The notes under the pieces were generated by a model that saw nothing but the letters and a program-made list of their open reading frames with translations, searched no databases and had not been told where the DNA came from. From positions 248,001 through 312,000 of the forward strand of contig NZ_LRXL01000026.1 of the NCBI RefSeq assembly GCF_001637325.1: a DNA stretch of 64,000 bases. Reading direction: 5' to 3'. Positions 41,539 through 52,201 of the stretch are shown piece after piece (position 1 is the first letter of the stretch; each line of letters begins with the position of its first letter). The translations under genes were made by a program, and so were the position numbers. Source of the stretch: Cochleicola gelatinilyticus (GTDB taxonomy: Bacteria > Bacteroidota > Bacteroidia > Flavobacteriales > Flavobacteriaceae).

Positions 41539-42990
41539 ATGTCGCGACAACCCACTATGGAAAAGATTATTGACGAAAAAAAACAGGGAACTACGCTCGT
41601 AACAGATGTAAAAGGCGACACGAGTCGCAAACTCTATATTGAAAGTTACGGATGCCAAATGAATTTCAGCGATAGTGAAATTGTAGCGTCTATTCTTACA
41701 AAACAAGGATATAGTACGACTCAAGATCTAAAAGAGGCCGACCTTGTTTTGGTAAATACCTGTTCCATTCGTGATAAAGCAGAACAAACCGTTCGCAAAC
41801 GTCTCGAAAAATTTAATGCTGTAAAGCGAGATCACAATCCGAAGATGAAAGTAGGAGTGCTTGGCTGTATGGCAGAGCGGTTAAAAAGCAAATTTCTCGA
41901 GGAAGAAAAAATTGTGGACATGGTTGTTGGTCCCGATGCGTATAAGGATCTACCTAATTTACTGGAAGAAGTGGACGAAGGTCGTGACGCAGTGAATGTA
42001 GTACTCTCGAAAGATGAGACCTATGGTGATATTGCTCCAGTACGTTTAGGCACAAATGGCATTACCGCCTTAGTTAGTATTACCCGGGGCTGTGATAACA
42101 TGTGCACCTTTTGTGTGGTTCCGTTTACACGCGGAAGAGAACGAAGTAGGGATCCACAAAGTATCTTAAAAGAAGTGAACGATCTGGCGGCGAAAGGGTA
42201 TAAAGAAATTACTTTACTTGGGCAGAACGTGGATAGTTATGTGTGGTATGGCGGCGGACTTAAAAAAGATTTTGAAAAGGCTTCGGAAATGCAAAAGGCA
42301 ACAGCAACGAGTTTTTCCGAATTATTAACGTTGGTCGCAGAAGCACAACCTAAAATGCGTATTCGTTTTTCAACTTCGAACCCACAAGACATGACCGAAG
42401 ATGTATTTCATGTCATGGCAGCACATGCTAATATTTGCAATCATATTCATCTACCTTTTCAGAGTGGTAGTGACCGCATGTTAAAAGCAATGAATCGCCA
42501 GCACACAGCAGCAGAATACTTAAAGTTGGTTAAAAGAATGTGGGAAATACTTCCCAACTGTACCATTTCGCAAGATATCATTGTAGGTTTTCCGGGTGAG
42601 ACCGAAGAGGATCACAACGATACGCTACGATTAATGGAGGAAGTAAAATTTATCTTCGGATACATGTATAAATATTCAGAACGTCCCGGAACCATGGCTG
42701 CAAGAAAATTTGAAGACGATATTCCTGAAGCAACAAAGAAAAGGAGACTGGTAGAAATAGTCGATGCCCAAAGAAAACATGGCGCTTATAGAACGCAACA
42801 ATTTGTTGGCAAAACTACCGAAGTATTAATTGAACGGGAATCAAAGAAAAACGAAAACGAATGGAGCGGTCGAAACGAGCAAAGCATCGTAGTTGTATTT
42901 CCTAAAGAACAGTATAAACCAGGAGATTTTGTAAAAGTAAAGATAAACGACTGCACCAGCGCCACACTCATAGGAGAGGCTGTTGAATAG
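41539..42990 (+). CDS. miaB: tRNA-2-methylthio-N6-isopentenyladenosine37 synthase MiaB
   Basis: 483 residues from the ATG at 41539. UPF0004 domain with the auxiliary-cluster cysteines (Y-G-C-Q-M-N, N-T-C-S-I-R, G-C-M-A-E-R), radical SAM core with C-D-N-M-C-T-F-C, and a C-terminal TRAM domain. It adds the methylthio group to i6A37 of tRNAs reading UNN codons. Starts at earlier codons are ruled out by the promoter at 41480-41510; a further ATG at 41557 is possible. Confidence 0.97.
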   Translation: MSRQPTMEKIIDEKKQGTTLVTDVKGDTSRKLYIESYGCQMNFSDSEIVASILTKQGYSTTQDLKEADLVLVNTCSIRDKAEQTVRKRLEKFNAVKRDHNPKMKVGVLGCMAERLKSKFLEEEKIVDMVVGPDAYKDLPNLLEEVDEGRDAVNVVLSKDETYGDIAPVRLGTNGITALVSITRGCDNMCTFCVVPFTRGRERSRDPQSILKEVNDLAAKGYKEITLLGQNVDSYVWYGGGLKKDFEKASEMQKATATSFSELLTLVAEAQPKMRIRFSTSNPQDMTEDVFHVMAAHANICNHIHLPFQSGSDRMLKAMNRQHTAAEYLKLVKRMWEILPNCTISQDIIVGFPGETEEDHNDTLRLMEEVKFIFGYMYKYSERPGTMAARKFEDDIPEATKKRRLVEIVDAQRKHGAYRTQQFVGKTTEVLIERESKKNENEWSGRNEQSIVVVFPKEQYKPGDFVKVKINDCTSATLIGEAVE

Positions 42991-43021
42991 TAAGACAAAC
43001 ATTAAAATTAAAATTATTCGT

Positions 43022-43906
43022 ATGCTACAAAAAATATTTATTTTCCTTACTGCAATTATCGTATTTAGTTGTTCAAGCGATGATGATAACAATAGTAATA
43101 ATCAGGAAGATCCACAAAATTTAATTTTAAAAAAATTTACATATAAGAATGTGGATTTTGATAATTCATCAGTTCTATATTTTAATACAAATGGAACATT
43201 AGAAAAATCTTTAAGTCTTTTTTCAAATATAACTGAAGATAATGCTGGTTATAATATTTATGAATATAATGAACAAGGAAACCTAATTGCAAAAAAAATA
43301 TTTAACTCTGACAACGAATTTATTCGAAATGAACGTGTTTATATGTACAATTCTCAGAATATATTAACATCGGTAATCGACTATGGTGATGGGGAGAACG
43401 GACCTTATACCACGTCTTTTTCTTATTCTAATAATAGAATTGACTATGTTGAAGTGGAAACCAATAAAACTGGTTATATTCTTTTAGATGATTTAGGCAG
43501 AATTTCAAAAACAGGTCATACCGCAGGACCAAGTGGGATTATTGAACAAGAGCTTATTTATGAAAACAACAAAGTATCTGAAGTAAGAATACCATATCAG
43601 CAAGGGTCTTATGTATTCATTTACGAAACAGATGACAATACCAACCCACTTTTTGACACACTTTTTTTCGAAAAACCTTTACAGTACATAATTTTAAATC
43701 ATAGTTTACAGGATATTGATTTTACTGGAATCTACAGTCATCTGCAGGGTAATATTACACGAGAAACAATACACGATACGTTTTACAACAATTCTTATAT
43801 AAATAGAGAAGTTTCCAATACGTATAATGACAGCGGATATCTGGTAAATGCGACAGTAAGTAAATTTGATGAGACCACAGAGGAATTTACTTTTGAATAT
43901 TACTAA
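43022..43906 (+). CDS. Hypothetical lipoprotein with YD-like repeats
   Basis: 294 residues from the ATG at 43022. Lipoprotein signal ending I-V-F-S-C (C17), then S-S-D-D-D-N-N, a linker typical of Bacteroidota surface lipoproteins. The rest shows repeated Y-x-Y-N-E-Q-G-N-L-I / Y-N-S-Q-N-I-L-T-S-V-I-type motifs, as in the cell-wall-related YD/RHS-like or DUF4595 repeats. Surface exposure is likely. Function unknown; it lies between miaB and the sigma-54 activator, same strand. Confidence 0.78.
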   Translation: MLQKIFIFLTAIIVFSCSSDDDNNSNNQEDPQNLILKKFTYKNVDFDNSSVLYFNTNGTLEKSLSLFSNITEDNAGYNIYEYNEQGNLIAKKIFNSDNEFIRNERVYMYNSQNILTSVIDYGDGENGPYTTSFSYSNNRIDYVEVETNKTGYILLDDLGRISKTGHTAGPSGIIEQELIYENNKVSEVRIPYQQGSYVFIYETDDNTNPLFDTLFFEKPLQYIILNHSLQDIDFTGIYSHLQGNITRETIHDTFYNNSYINREVSNTYNDSGYLVNATVSKFDETTEEFTFEYY

Positions 43907-43944
43907 CAATAGCTATTAAACTCTCAAGAAACATTTGACGGCCT

Positions 43945-45225
43945 ATGGAAAGTGTACAAGCAACAAAACAGCGATTTGGAATTATAGGAAACGATCCTAA
44001 GTTAAATCGCGCCGTAGAAAAAGCGATTCAGGTTGCACCAACCGACATTTCGGTGTTAGTAACTGGAGAAAGTGGTGTGGGTAAAGAAAGTATTCCAAAG
44101 ATTATTCATTCCCTTTCCCATCGAAAACACGGAAAATACATTGCCGTGAACTGTGGTGCCATCCCCGAGGGGACAATCGACAGTGAGCTATTTGGTCATG
44201 AGAAGGGAGCCTTTACAGGAGCTACCGCAACTCGTAACGGATATTTTGAAGTTGCCGACGGGGGAACTATATTTTTAGATGAAGTTGGAGAGCTTCCGTT
44301 GCCAACACAAGTACGTTTGCTTCGGGTGTTAGAAAATGGTGAGTTCTTAAAAGTGGGGTCTTCTAAACTTCAAAAGACCGACGTACGTATTGTTGCGGCA
44401 ACCAATGTAAAAATGGTAGAAGCCATTCAGAAAGAAAAATTTAGAGAAGATCTTTTTTATCGTTTAAGCACTGTCGACATTAACATTCCACCCTTACGGG
44501 AACGAAGCGAAGACATTCATTTATTATTTCGAAAATTTGCTTCAGACTTTGCACAAAAATATAAAATGCCCACAATCCGGTTGGATGAGCAGGCGACACA
44601 ATTGCTATTAAAATACCGTTGGAGTGGGAACATTCGTCAATTACGCAATGTAGCCGAGCAAATTTCGGTGCTGGAGCAAGATCGGGAAATTAATTACCAG
44701 ACACTGCGCCACTACCTCCCCGACATGGGAAGTAATCTACCTGCTGTGATCTCTTCTAAAAAATCTGAAAGCGATTTTAGTAGTGAACGAGAGATTCTTT
44801 ACAAAGTATTGTTCGATATGCAACGCGACGTGAACGACCTTAAAAAGTTAACACTCGAATTAATGAAAAATGGCAATGCTGCGAAAGTGAAAGAAGAAAA
44901 TTCGGGCCTTATCAATAAAATTTATGAGGATAATAATCATGAAGAAGAGTTGGCTTCATTTGTAGAAGATAGCGATACCGAACAATCTTCTAACGACGTG
45001 GAGGTATTAGGACTTTCATCGGGAGGCACTTTAGAGGGAAAGAAAAGCAAGTATGATTTTGCAGAAGAAATAGAAGAAGAAGAAAACCTTTCTTTGCAGG
45101 AAAAAGAATTAGAACTTATTAAAAAGTCGCTTGAAAAATATCAAGGGAAACGAAAAGATGCCGCTGACGAACTAGGGATTTCCGAACGCACGCTCTACCG
45201 TAAAATTAAACAATATAATTTATAA
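43945..45225 (+). CDS. Sigma-54-dependent transcriptional activator without receiver domain
   Basis: 426 residues. The AAA+ domain starts almost at the N-terminus: Walker A G-E-S-G-V-G-K-E (41-48), the sigma-54-contacting G-A-F-T-G-A (88-93) and Walker B G-G-T-I-F-L-D-E (106-113). The C-terminal Fis-type helix-turn-helix (D-A-A-D-E-L-G-I-S-E-R-T-L-Y-R, about 404-420) closes it. No response-regulator or sensor domain is present, so control must come through another route, for instance expression level, a partner or a metabolite. An acidic, variable segment (about 310-380) lies before the HTH. It starts 38 bases after the lipoprotein gene and is followed 30 bases later by lptE. Confidence 0.94.
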   Translation: MESVQATKQRFGIIGNDPKLNRAVEKAIQVAPTDISVLVTGESGVGKESIPKIIHSLSHRKHGKYIAVNCGAIPEGTIDSELFGHEKGAFTGATATRNGYFEVADGGTIFLDEVGELPLPTQVRLLRVLENGEFLKVGSSKLQKTDVRIVAATNVKMVEAIQKEKFREDLFYRLSTVDINIPPLRERSEDIHLLFRKFASDFAQKYKMPTIRLDEQATQLLLKYRWSGNIRQLRNVAEQISVLEQDREINYQTLRHYLPDMGSNLPAVISSKKSESDFSSEREILYKVLFDMQRDVNDLKKLTLELMKNGNAAKVKEENSGLINKIYEDNNHEEELASFVEDSDTEQSSNDVEVLGLSSGGTLEGKKSKYDFAEEIEEEENLSLQEKELELIKKSLEKYQGKRKDAADELGISERTLYRKIKQYNL

Positions 45226-45255
45226 ATTGAAAGCACGTATCTTTCAGAAATATTT

Positions 45256-45768
45256 ATGAAATACCTCATTCAACTTTTTTGCATACTTAGTATTACAGCC
45301 TTATTTCAAGGGTGTGGCGCCTATTCTTTTACGGGTGCTGACATCGATTATTCGAAAACAAAGACCTTTCAGGTTAATTATTTTCAGAACAATGCTGCAC
45401 AGGTAGAGCCCGGTATTGCAAGAGATTTTACAATTTTACTGCAAGATCTTTTATTAAATCAAACCAGCCTCGATCTGGTAAATAATAATGGCGATCTTGT
45501 GTATGAAGGGGAAATCGTTGAATATTACACTGCGCCCATCACAGCCACATCGCAAAGTACCGCTGCCCAAAACCGATTAACTATTATTGTAAATGTGCGG
45601 TTTTTTAACACCAAGAACGCTGAAAAAGATTTTGAGCAACGCTTTTCATTTTATTTCGATTACAACGGACAAAACCTTTTAACGGGCAGTCAGTTAAACG
45701 ACGCTATAGCTGTAATCTTCGAACGAATTACACAAGATATTTTCAACAAATCACTCGCAAATTGGTAG
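45256..45768 (+). CDS. lptE: LPS assembly lipoprotein LptE
   Basis: 170 residues. Lipoprotein signal with F-Q-G-C-G-A-Y-S-F (C20) and the beta-rich LptE/RlpB fold (F-Q-V-N-Y-F-Q-N-N-A near 37 and I-V-E-Y-Y near 92 are conserved in Bacteroidota members). It sits inside the LptD barrel at the outer membrane and is needed for LPS export. It precedes a small repeat protein and secG on the same strand. Confidence 0.9.
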   Translation: MKYLIQLFCILSITALFQGCGAYSFTGADIDYSKTKTFQVNYFQNNAAQVEPGIARDFTILLQDLLLNQTSLDLVNNNGDLVYEGEIVEYYTAPITATSQSTAAQNRLTIIVNVRFFNTKNAEKDFEQRFSFYFDYNGQNLLTGSQLNDAIAVIFERITQDIFNKSLANW

Positions 45769-45771
45769 CTT

Positions 45772-46761
45772 TTGAATAAAGATCAATACACATACCTGCT
45801 CGCCCATCCGCAACATCTTTCTAAGACGCATCAACAAGCGTTGGCAGAAGTGATCGAAAAATACCCGTATGTTCAAAGTGCAAGAGCGTTGCAGTTAAAA
45901 AGTTTAAAAGATCAAAACAGTTTTTTATACAATGATGCACTTAAGGTAACCGCTGCTTACACCACCGATCGCGATATTTTGTTTGAATATATTACTTCGG
46001 AAAGTTTTGTGCAAAATGAAATTTCTCAACAAATTCTACAGCACGACGAAGCTGTAAACACATTAGAAGTGATTTCTGAAAATGTTTCGGAACAAGTAAG
46101 TATCGAAATCGACAACAGTCTTAAAGCGGAATTAAAGAAAGCAGAAGCGATCTTGAATCCAGAATTGTTTCAACGAAAAAAAGAAGCTGTTTCAGAAATG
46201 ACTGAAACAAATTTACCTCCTGAAAATACTTCCGAAGCAACAACAAGTACTAGTGGGACGGTTTCCGAAACACCTAAAAAAAACACACCAACACAGGAAA
46301 GGACAAAAGAAACCTCCTCTTCTCTTGAGCTTGACACTCCATTGCCTTTTACCAAAAAAGATACGCACTCCTTTAGCGAATGGTTAAAACTTACGCGCGC
46401 CAAACCTATCGACAGATCTCCATCTAAGACGATTGCCATTATTGAGGATAGTTTAGAAAGTGACGAAGTAAAAGATATTAAAGTGCGAAAGTTCGAACTC
46501 ATCGATAAGTTTATTCAGGAAAAACCAAAAATGGAGCCTAAACCAATTTCGAACGACAATAAAAATCTGGCGAAACCTTTTACACAATCGCCAGACGCCC
46601 TAATGACAGAGACTTTAGCCAAGGTATATCTGCAACAAAAGAATTATAAAAAAGCGATTCAAGCATATAAAATTTTAATTTTGAAAAATCCCGAAAAAAG
46701 TGGTTTCTTTGCAGACCAAATTCGGGCAATAGAAAAATTGACAAATACTGAAGAGAAATGA
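45772..46761 (+). CDS. TPR-like hypothetical protein
   Basis: 329 residues starting with TTG at 45772, three bases after lptE. N-terminal helical hairpins (about 1-80) and a C-terminal T-L-A-K-V-Y-L-Q-Q-K-N-Y-K-K-A-I-Q-A-Y-K-I-L repeat (about 280-302) are tetratricopeptide-like. Between them lies a long acidic, Ser/Thr/Pro-rich segment (about 135-205) expected to be disordered. No signal peptide, so probably cytoplasmic. A gene of this type commonly sits between lptE and secG in flavobacteria; its role is unknown. Confidence 0.82.
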   Translation: MNKDQYTYLLAHPQHLSKTHQQALAEVIEKYPYVQSARALQLKSLKDQNSFLYNDALKVTAAYTTDRDILFEYITSESFVQNEISQQILQHDEAVNTLEVISENVSEQVSIEIDNSLKAELKKAEAILNPELFQRKKEAVSEMTETNLPPENTSEATTSTSGTVSETPKKNTPTQERTKETSSSLELDTPLPFTKKDTHSFSEWLKLTRAKPIDRSPSKTIAIIEDSLESDEVKDIKVRKFELIDKFIQEKPKMEPKPISNDNKNLAKPFTQSPDALMTETLAKVYLQQKNYKKAIQAYKILILKNPEKSGFFADQIRAIEKLTNTEEK

Positions 46762-47096
46762 GCACGTTTACAATATTTTTGATCTTAATTATTTTAGTGG
46801 CCTTTTTACTGGTCGTAGTTATCATGGTACAAAACCCTAAAGGTGGTGGTTTATCTACTTCTTTTGGTGGAGGTGGAACACAGCAATTAGGAGGTGTAAA
46901 AAAGACAGGAGACTTTTTAGATAAAAGTACTTGGACCCTAGCTACCTTAATGCTTGCACTTATTTTATTATCGAACATCCCGATCATGGGTGGAAACGGA
47001 GTAGCAGAGTCGAAAGCATTCGATGAAGATGCAGTACAAACTACTCTTCCGGTAACTCCTCCAGCAGACACTTCTACCGGTACAGAAGAGAACTAG
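46758..47096 (+). CDS. secG: Preprotein translocase subunit SecG
   Basis: 112 residues, two membrane spans (about 2-21 and 55-75), with the Q-N-P-K-G-G-G-L-S-T-S-F-G-G-G motif between them that defines SecG. The C-terminal acidic/Thr-Pro tail (about 90-112) is longer than in E. coli. Helps the SecYEG channel move proteins across the inner membrane. Overlaps the TPR-like gene by four bases. Confidence 0.95.
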   Translation: MSTFTIFLILIILVAFLLVVVIMVQNPKGGGLSTSFGGGGTQQLGGVKKTGDFLDKSTWTLATLMLALILLSNIPIMGGNGVAESKAFDEDAVQTTLPVTPPADTSTGTEEN

Positions 47097-47118
47097 TACT
47101 TTACAACATAAATTACAC

Positions 47119-47151
47119 AAATGCCAGCTTGTCACAAAGCTGGCATTTTTT
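47119..47151 (+). terminator. Terminator after secG
   Basis: ATGCCAGCTT (47121-47130) pairs with AAGCTGGCAT (47137-47146), extended by flanking AA/TT, followed by T residues. It separates the lptE-secG run from groESL. Confidence 0.9.
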
Positions 47152-47177
47152 GTTTCAATATGTCAGATAACAGGCAG

Positions 47178-47192
47178 TGGCATAGTTTCTGC
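47178..47192 (+). promoter_or_regulatory. Possible sigma-54 (-24/-12) promoter of groESL
   Basis: TGGCATAGTTTCTGC fits the sigma-54 pattern: GG (47179-47180) and GC (47191-47192) are separated by exactly 10 bases, with TGGCA matching the -24 box and CTGC one mismatch from the -12 TTGC. It partly overlaps an inverted repeat AGGCAG (47172-47177)/CTGCCT (47189-47194). The groES ATG is about 52 bases downstream. No CIRCE (HrcA) element was seen. Confidence 0.45.
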
Positions 47193-47244
47193 CTTATGGG
47201 AAGGACAAAAGAAACATTAATTAACTACTAAAAATACAATTGAA

Positions 47245-47520
47245 ATGGCATTAAAAATTCAACCACTTTCAGACCGGGTTTTGGTGGAGCCTCAAGAAGC
47301 CGAAACCAAGACAGCATCGGGATTATATATTCCAGATTCTGCTAAAGAAAAACCTCAACAAGGAACTGTTGCAGCTGTAGGAAAAGGAAAAGAAGATTAC
47401 AAAATGACTGTAAAAGTTGGTGATACTGTTCTCTACGGAAAGTATTCAGGAAGTGAATTAAAGTATGAGGGTAAAGATTACCTAATCATGAAGGAAGAAG
47501 ATATTCTTGCAATTATTTAA
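47245..47520 (+). CDS. groS: Co-chaperonin GroES
   Basis: 91 residues, normal length. [11 protein letters not shown] near the start, a mobile loop with [10 protein letters not shown] near 22-31 and a C-terminal Y-G-K-Y-S-G-S-E region. Caps the GroEL cage during protein folding. 82 bases before groEL. Confidence 0.98.
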   Translation: MALKIQPLSDRVLVEPQEAETKTASGLYIPDSAKEKPQQGTVAAVGKGKEDYKMTVKVGDTVLYGKYSGSELKYEGKDYLIMKEEDILAII

Positions 47521-47590
47521 TGGCTCGAGGCTGAAAATTTATTCACTCAAACAAAAATTAATAGCCTAAAGCATACCGCTTATGGCATAA

Positions 47591-49234
<1,644 letters not shown>

Positions 49235-49265
49235 TCTAATTTTAGATCATCACATTTATCACTTA

Positions 49266-49297
49266 AAAAGTCTCTGTTAATAACAGAGACTTTTTTT
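49266..49297 (+). terminator. Terminator after groEL
   Basis: AAAAGTCTCTGTT and AACAGAGACTTTT form a perfect stem with a very short loop followed by a T run (49291-49297). Confidence 0.92.
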
Positions 49298-49322
49298 ATG
49301 GTTCTAACATTCTAAAAAATAT

Positions 49323-49353
49323 AAAACCACCTTTTTTAGGAGGTGGTTTTTTT
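49323..49353. terminator. Second terminator, works on either strand
   Basis: AAAACCACCT (49323-49332) and AGGTGGTTTT (49341-49350) pair fully and are followed by T residues; A residues on the other side allow use on the minus strand too. Between groEL and the convergent small gene at 49,407. Confidence 0.8.
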
Positions 49354-49406
49354 CTAATTTCTTATTAATTGAAATCAGGTCTGTTCGAAACAAACCTCTT
49401 CGCAAA

Positions 49407-49502
49407 TTACTTCTTTTTAGGAGCAGTCTGCGGTGCCTTATTAGCCTGTTTTTTAGGCTGAGCCTGTTTAGGCTGCGGCTTGCTGTTTGACTTTTGTGCC
49501 AT
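49407..49502 (-). CDS. Small basic Lys/Gln/Pro-rich protein
   Basis: 31 residues from the ATG at 49502 (or 35 from the in-frame ATG at 49514), ending in K-K-K. The product (M-A-Q-K-S-N-S-K-P-Q-P-K...) is made almost only of K, Q, P, A, N, S and T with no hydrophobic core, so it should be disordered and may bind nucleic acid or acidic polymers. Strong codon structure and flanking terminator suggest a real gene too short for many gene callers. Function unknown. Confidence 0.6.
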   Translation of the reverse strand: MAQKSNSKPQPKQAQPKKQANKAPQTAPKKK

Positions 49503-49583
49503 AATTATATTCATTTAAGAATAGAATAAATGTACATCGCAGTTTTCAATTTTCAATTTTTATTAGCTAATATTTAACTAAAA

Positions 49584-49943
49584 CTAGTCGTTTTTATGAT
49601 CACTCTTTACATCCTCATCTCGATATAAACAACATGGATGCACACTGTTATATGCTTCATCGGTTGCTTTAACTTCTTTAGTATCGTGTCCAACCGCTGC
49701 GATATTAGCATTAATGGTTGCTAGGTCGGTTTTTCGCTCATCGAAAATAACTTTTAGCTCGTGGGTTTCTACATCCCATACGGCAGACTTCACTCCCTTA
49801 GTTTTAATAGATGCTTTTTCTATTCGTTCTTTACACATCATACATACGCCATCTACTTCTAATGTCGCTTTCGCATTCTTATTCTGTGCATATGTAGTGA
49901 TGCTCAAACAAATTAATAATGTTGTAATTACTAGCTTCTTCAT
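49584..49943 (-). CDS. Heavy-metal-associated (HMA) domain protein, secreted
   Basis: 119 residues from the ATG at 49943; the frame is open further upstream, but the signal peptide M-K-K-L-V-I-T-T-L-L begins here. HMA fold with V-D-G-V-C-M-M-C-K near 31-39: the metal-binding pair is C-M-M-C, close to the M-x-C-x-x-C of copper chaperones. A C-terminal H-P-C-C-L-Y segment adds possible ligands. Likely periplasmic copper (or related metal) binding. Ends just before the TonB receptor gene. Confidence 0.88.
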   Translation of the reverse strand: MKKLVITTLLICLSITTYAQNKNAKATLEVDGVCMMCKERIEKASIKTKGVKSAVWDVETHELKVIFDERKTDLATINANIAAVGHDTKEVKATDEAYNSVHPCCLYRDEDVKSDHKND

Positions 49944-49956
49944 AATTTTATAGTTT

Positions 49957-52191
49957 TTATAATTTATATCGTAATCCTGCGTAGTACGTACTTCCAAAAA
50001 TCGGACCATACACAAATGTGGAATCGAAATTGGGTCTAAACGGATCTTCAGCACTAAGAATAGGATTATTTTGTTTTGTATCTGTAATATTTTCGCCTCC
50101 TAAATATACTTCAAATTTTGGAGAAAACACTTTGGTAACTTGAGCGTTTAAAGTACCAACCGTGGGCGAATATTCTGGTAAACGAAAGTCAGCTGTATTT
50201 TGGCTCGTATTCGAAAATCGTTGTTCTCCCAGCCAATTATAAGTAACATCAAACTTCCAGCGTGATCCTTTTAAAGTAATGGGAGTTTCATACCCTATAT
50301 TACCAAAAATTCGATGCTTTGGAGTTAGTGGCTTTTCAAATCTACCAGAATTATAATCGGTTTGTACATCATAATACTTATACGCCGATCTTAGATCTAA
50401 CCCTTTTAATAAATTGATGTTGAACTCGAACTGAAAGCTATTGGCGAAACTGGAACCCTTCAGATTATAAAATCGAATTTCTCGTGTATTCTCCCAATCT
50501 ACTACCACTTGATTCTGAAAATCGGTACGATAAAAATCGAACGCTACATCTGCTTTTCTTCCGAAGAGATTAAATCCTTGTAAATAGGAAATCCCATAAT
50601 TCCATGCAATCTCGGGATCAAGCCCATAAATAGAACCTCCAGAGTTTTCAATAACTATCGCTCTTGATGTTGAGAATAAACTTTGATTTTCAGTAAATAT
50701 ATTTGCGCTCTTCTTTCCTCGTCCTGCAGAAACTCGTAGGGCAGCTTTTTCCCAAGGGGTGTATCGGGCGTGAACTCTTGGAGTTATAAAAGTACCTAAC
50801 AAATTATGCGTGTCTACACGAAGTCCCGCAGTTGCTGTAAAATCTTCAAGATCATCATAAGCATATTCAAAAAAGGCACCCAAAGAATTTTCGGTTCTAT
50901 TGTAACCCTCGATATCTGCAAATTCTTTGTAGTCATCATGTGTGGCGCTAATCCCTGTTTTAAAATTATGTCGTGAGTCGCCAATAATAGATTTAAAAAT
51001 TACATTACCATAGGCACTACTATGTTCTATATTGTAAGGTCTTAAACCAAAATAAGATTCTTGATCGTGGTGACTGTAAGCGAGTTGTACGCCAATGTTT
51101 TGATAAGGAGCTTCCGGGAATACATACCCCAATTTTCCTGCAACTTCAAAGCGTTCTGTATTAATTTCGCCTCCCCATGCATTGGTTGTAAAACGATCTT
51201 CATTTGGGTTAAAATCTGTTTGCCCGACTTGCTTTTCATCTTTTAAATATCTAAAATTAAAAAAAGTAACAAATCCCTTTTCGGCATCGGTATACTGCCA
51301 GCGATTTAACAGGTTAATTTGATTTGCAAGTGGTGTATCTAGAAAGCCATCATCATTTTTATCGAATTTTGTATCCCTTATATTTCCATGCATATAAAGT
51401 CCTGTAGACCAACGCTCACTTAGTTGAGTATTAATATGCGTATTAATCTCATACCTGCCATTTGTCGCGCCGTAAAGGTTTACAAGCAACTTATCATCTT
51501 TTGAAGGTTTTTGCAATTCAGCATTAATTTGTCCAGCAATACTTTCGAATCCGTTCACAACACTTCCAGCGCCTTTCGTAATTTGAATACTTTCCACCCA
51601 TGTTCCTGGAATAAAACTAAATCCGTATGCTTGTGCAGCTCCTCGTATTGCAGGGATATTCTCGAGGGTAATTAATGTATAGGGTGTGGTTAATCCCAGC
51701 ATTTTTATTTGTCTAGTTCCCGTGATTGCATCGGCGAAATTAACATCGATCGATGGGTTGGTTTCAAAGCTTTCTGAGAGGTTGCAGCAAGCTGCTTTCA
51801 ACAACTCATCGCTACTTACATTTAATACATTTTGTGATTGTAAGAAAGATCTGGAGCTGGCTTTTTGTTCTGATCGAATTACAATTTCATCAAGGCTCCC
51901 TTTTGGGGATAGTTGATGGCGAACCATTTTTTTTGTAGTAACGGTGAGCGTGTCTGTTTCGTAACCAACATAACTAACAACCAATTTTTTCTGTTGAGAA
52001 TTATAGGGAATGCTAAAATTACCATCGAGATCGGTAACCGTTCCAATAGATGTGTTTAACCAATACACATTCGCACCCGACAATCCAATTTCAGAATCAT
52101 TTTCATCGACTTCAAAAATCACCCCATTGAGTGAATCTTGAGCAAACAAAAGGGCTGGAAAGAATAAAAATATATATTTTAGAATCTTCAT
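49957..52191 (-). CDS. TonB-dependent outer-membrane receptor
   Basis: 744 residues from the ATG at 52191, where a signal peptide (I-L-K-Y-I-F-L-F-F-P-A-L-L-F-A-Q) starts. A carboxypeptidase-regulatory-like N-domain (about 20-100), TonB plug with G-A-G-S-V-V-N-G-F-E-S near 220-230 and a large beta-barrel follow. The plug carries a C-C pair (A-A-C-C-N-L-S-E-S), which with the neighbouring HMA protein suggests metal or metal-complex uptake, copper being a candidate (inference). Minus strand, 10 bases from the NHL lipoprotein gene. Confidence 0.9.
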   Translation of the reverse strand: MKILKYIFLFFPALLFAQDSLNGVIFEVDENDSEIGLSGANVYWLNTSIGTVTDLDGNFSIPYNSQQKKLVVSYVGYETDTLTVTTKKMVRHQLSPKGSLDEIVIRSEQKASSRSFLQSQNVLNVSSDELLKAACCNLSESFETNPSIDVNFADAITGTRQIKMLGLTTPYTLITLENIPAIRGAAQAYGFSFIPGTWVESIQITKGAGSVVNGFESIAGQINAELQKPSKDDKLLVNLYGATNGRYEINTHINTQLSERWSTGLYMHGNIRDTKFDKNDDGFLDTPLANQINLLNRWQYTDAEKGFVTFFNFRYLKDEKQVGQTDFNPNEDRFTTNAWGGEINTERFEVAGKLGYVFPEAPYQNIGVQLAYSHHDQESYFGLRPYNIEHSSAYGNVIFKSIIGDSRHNFKTGISATHDDYKEFADIEGYNRTENSLGAFFEYAYDDLEDFTATAGLRVDTHNLLGTFITPRVHARYTPWEKAALRVSAGRGKKSANIFTENQSLFSTSRAIVIENSGGSIYGLDPEIAWNYGISYLQGFNLFGRKADVAFDFYRTDFQNQVVVDWENTREIRFYNLKGSSFANSFQFEFNINLLKGLDLRSAYKYYDVQTDYNSGRFEKPLTPKHRIFGNIGYETPITLKGSRWKFDVTYNWLGEQRFSNTSQNTADFRLPEYSPTVGTLNAQVTKVFSPKFEVYLGGENITDTKQNNPILSAEDPFRPNFDSTFVYGPIFGSTYYAGLRYKL

Positions 52192-52201
52192 TTGAGATGA
52201 C

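Noticed and set aside
47172-47194. CIRCE/HrcA-type operator before groES
   Set aside because: There is an AGGCAG/CTGCCT inverted repeat, but not the TTAGCACTC-N9-GAGTGCTAA sequence; it is better read as overlapping a sigma-54-like element.
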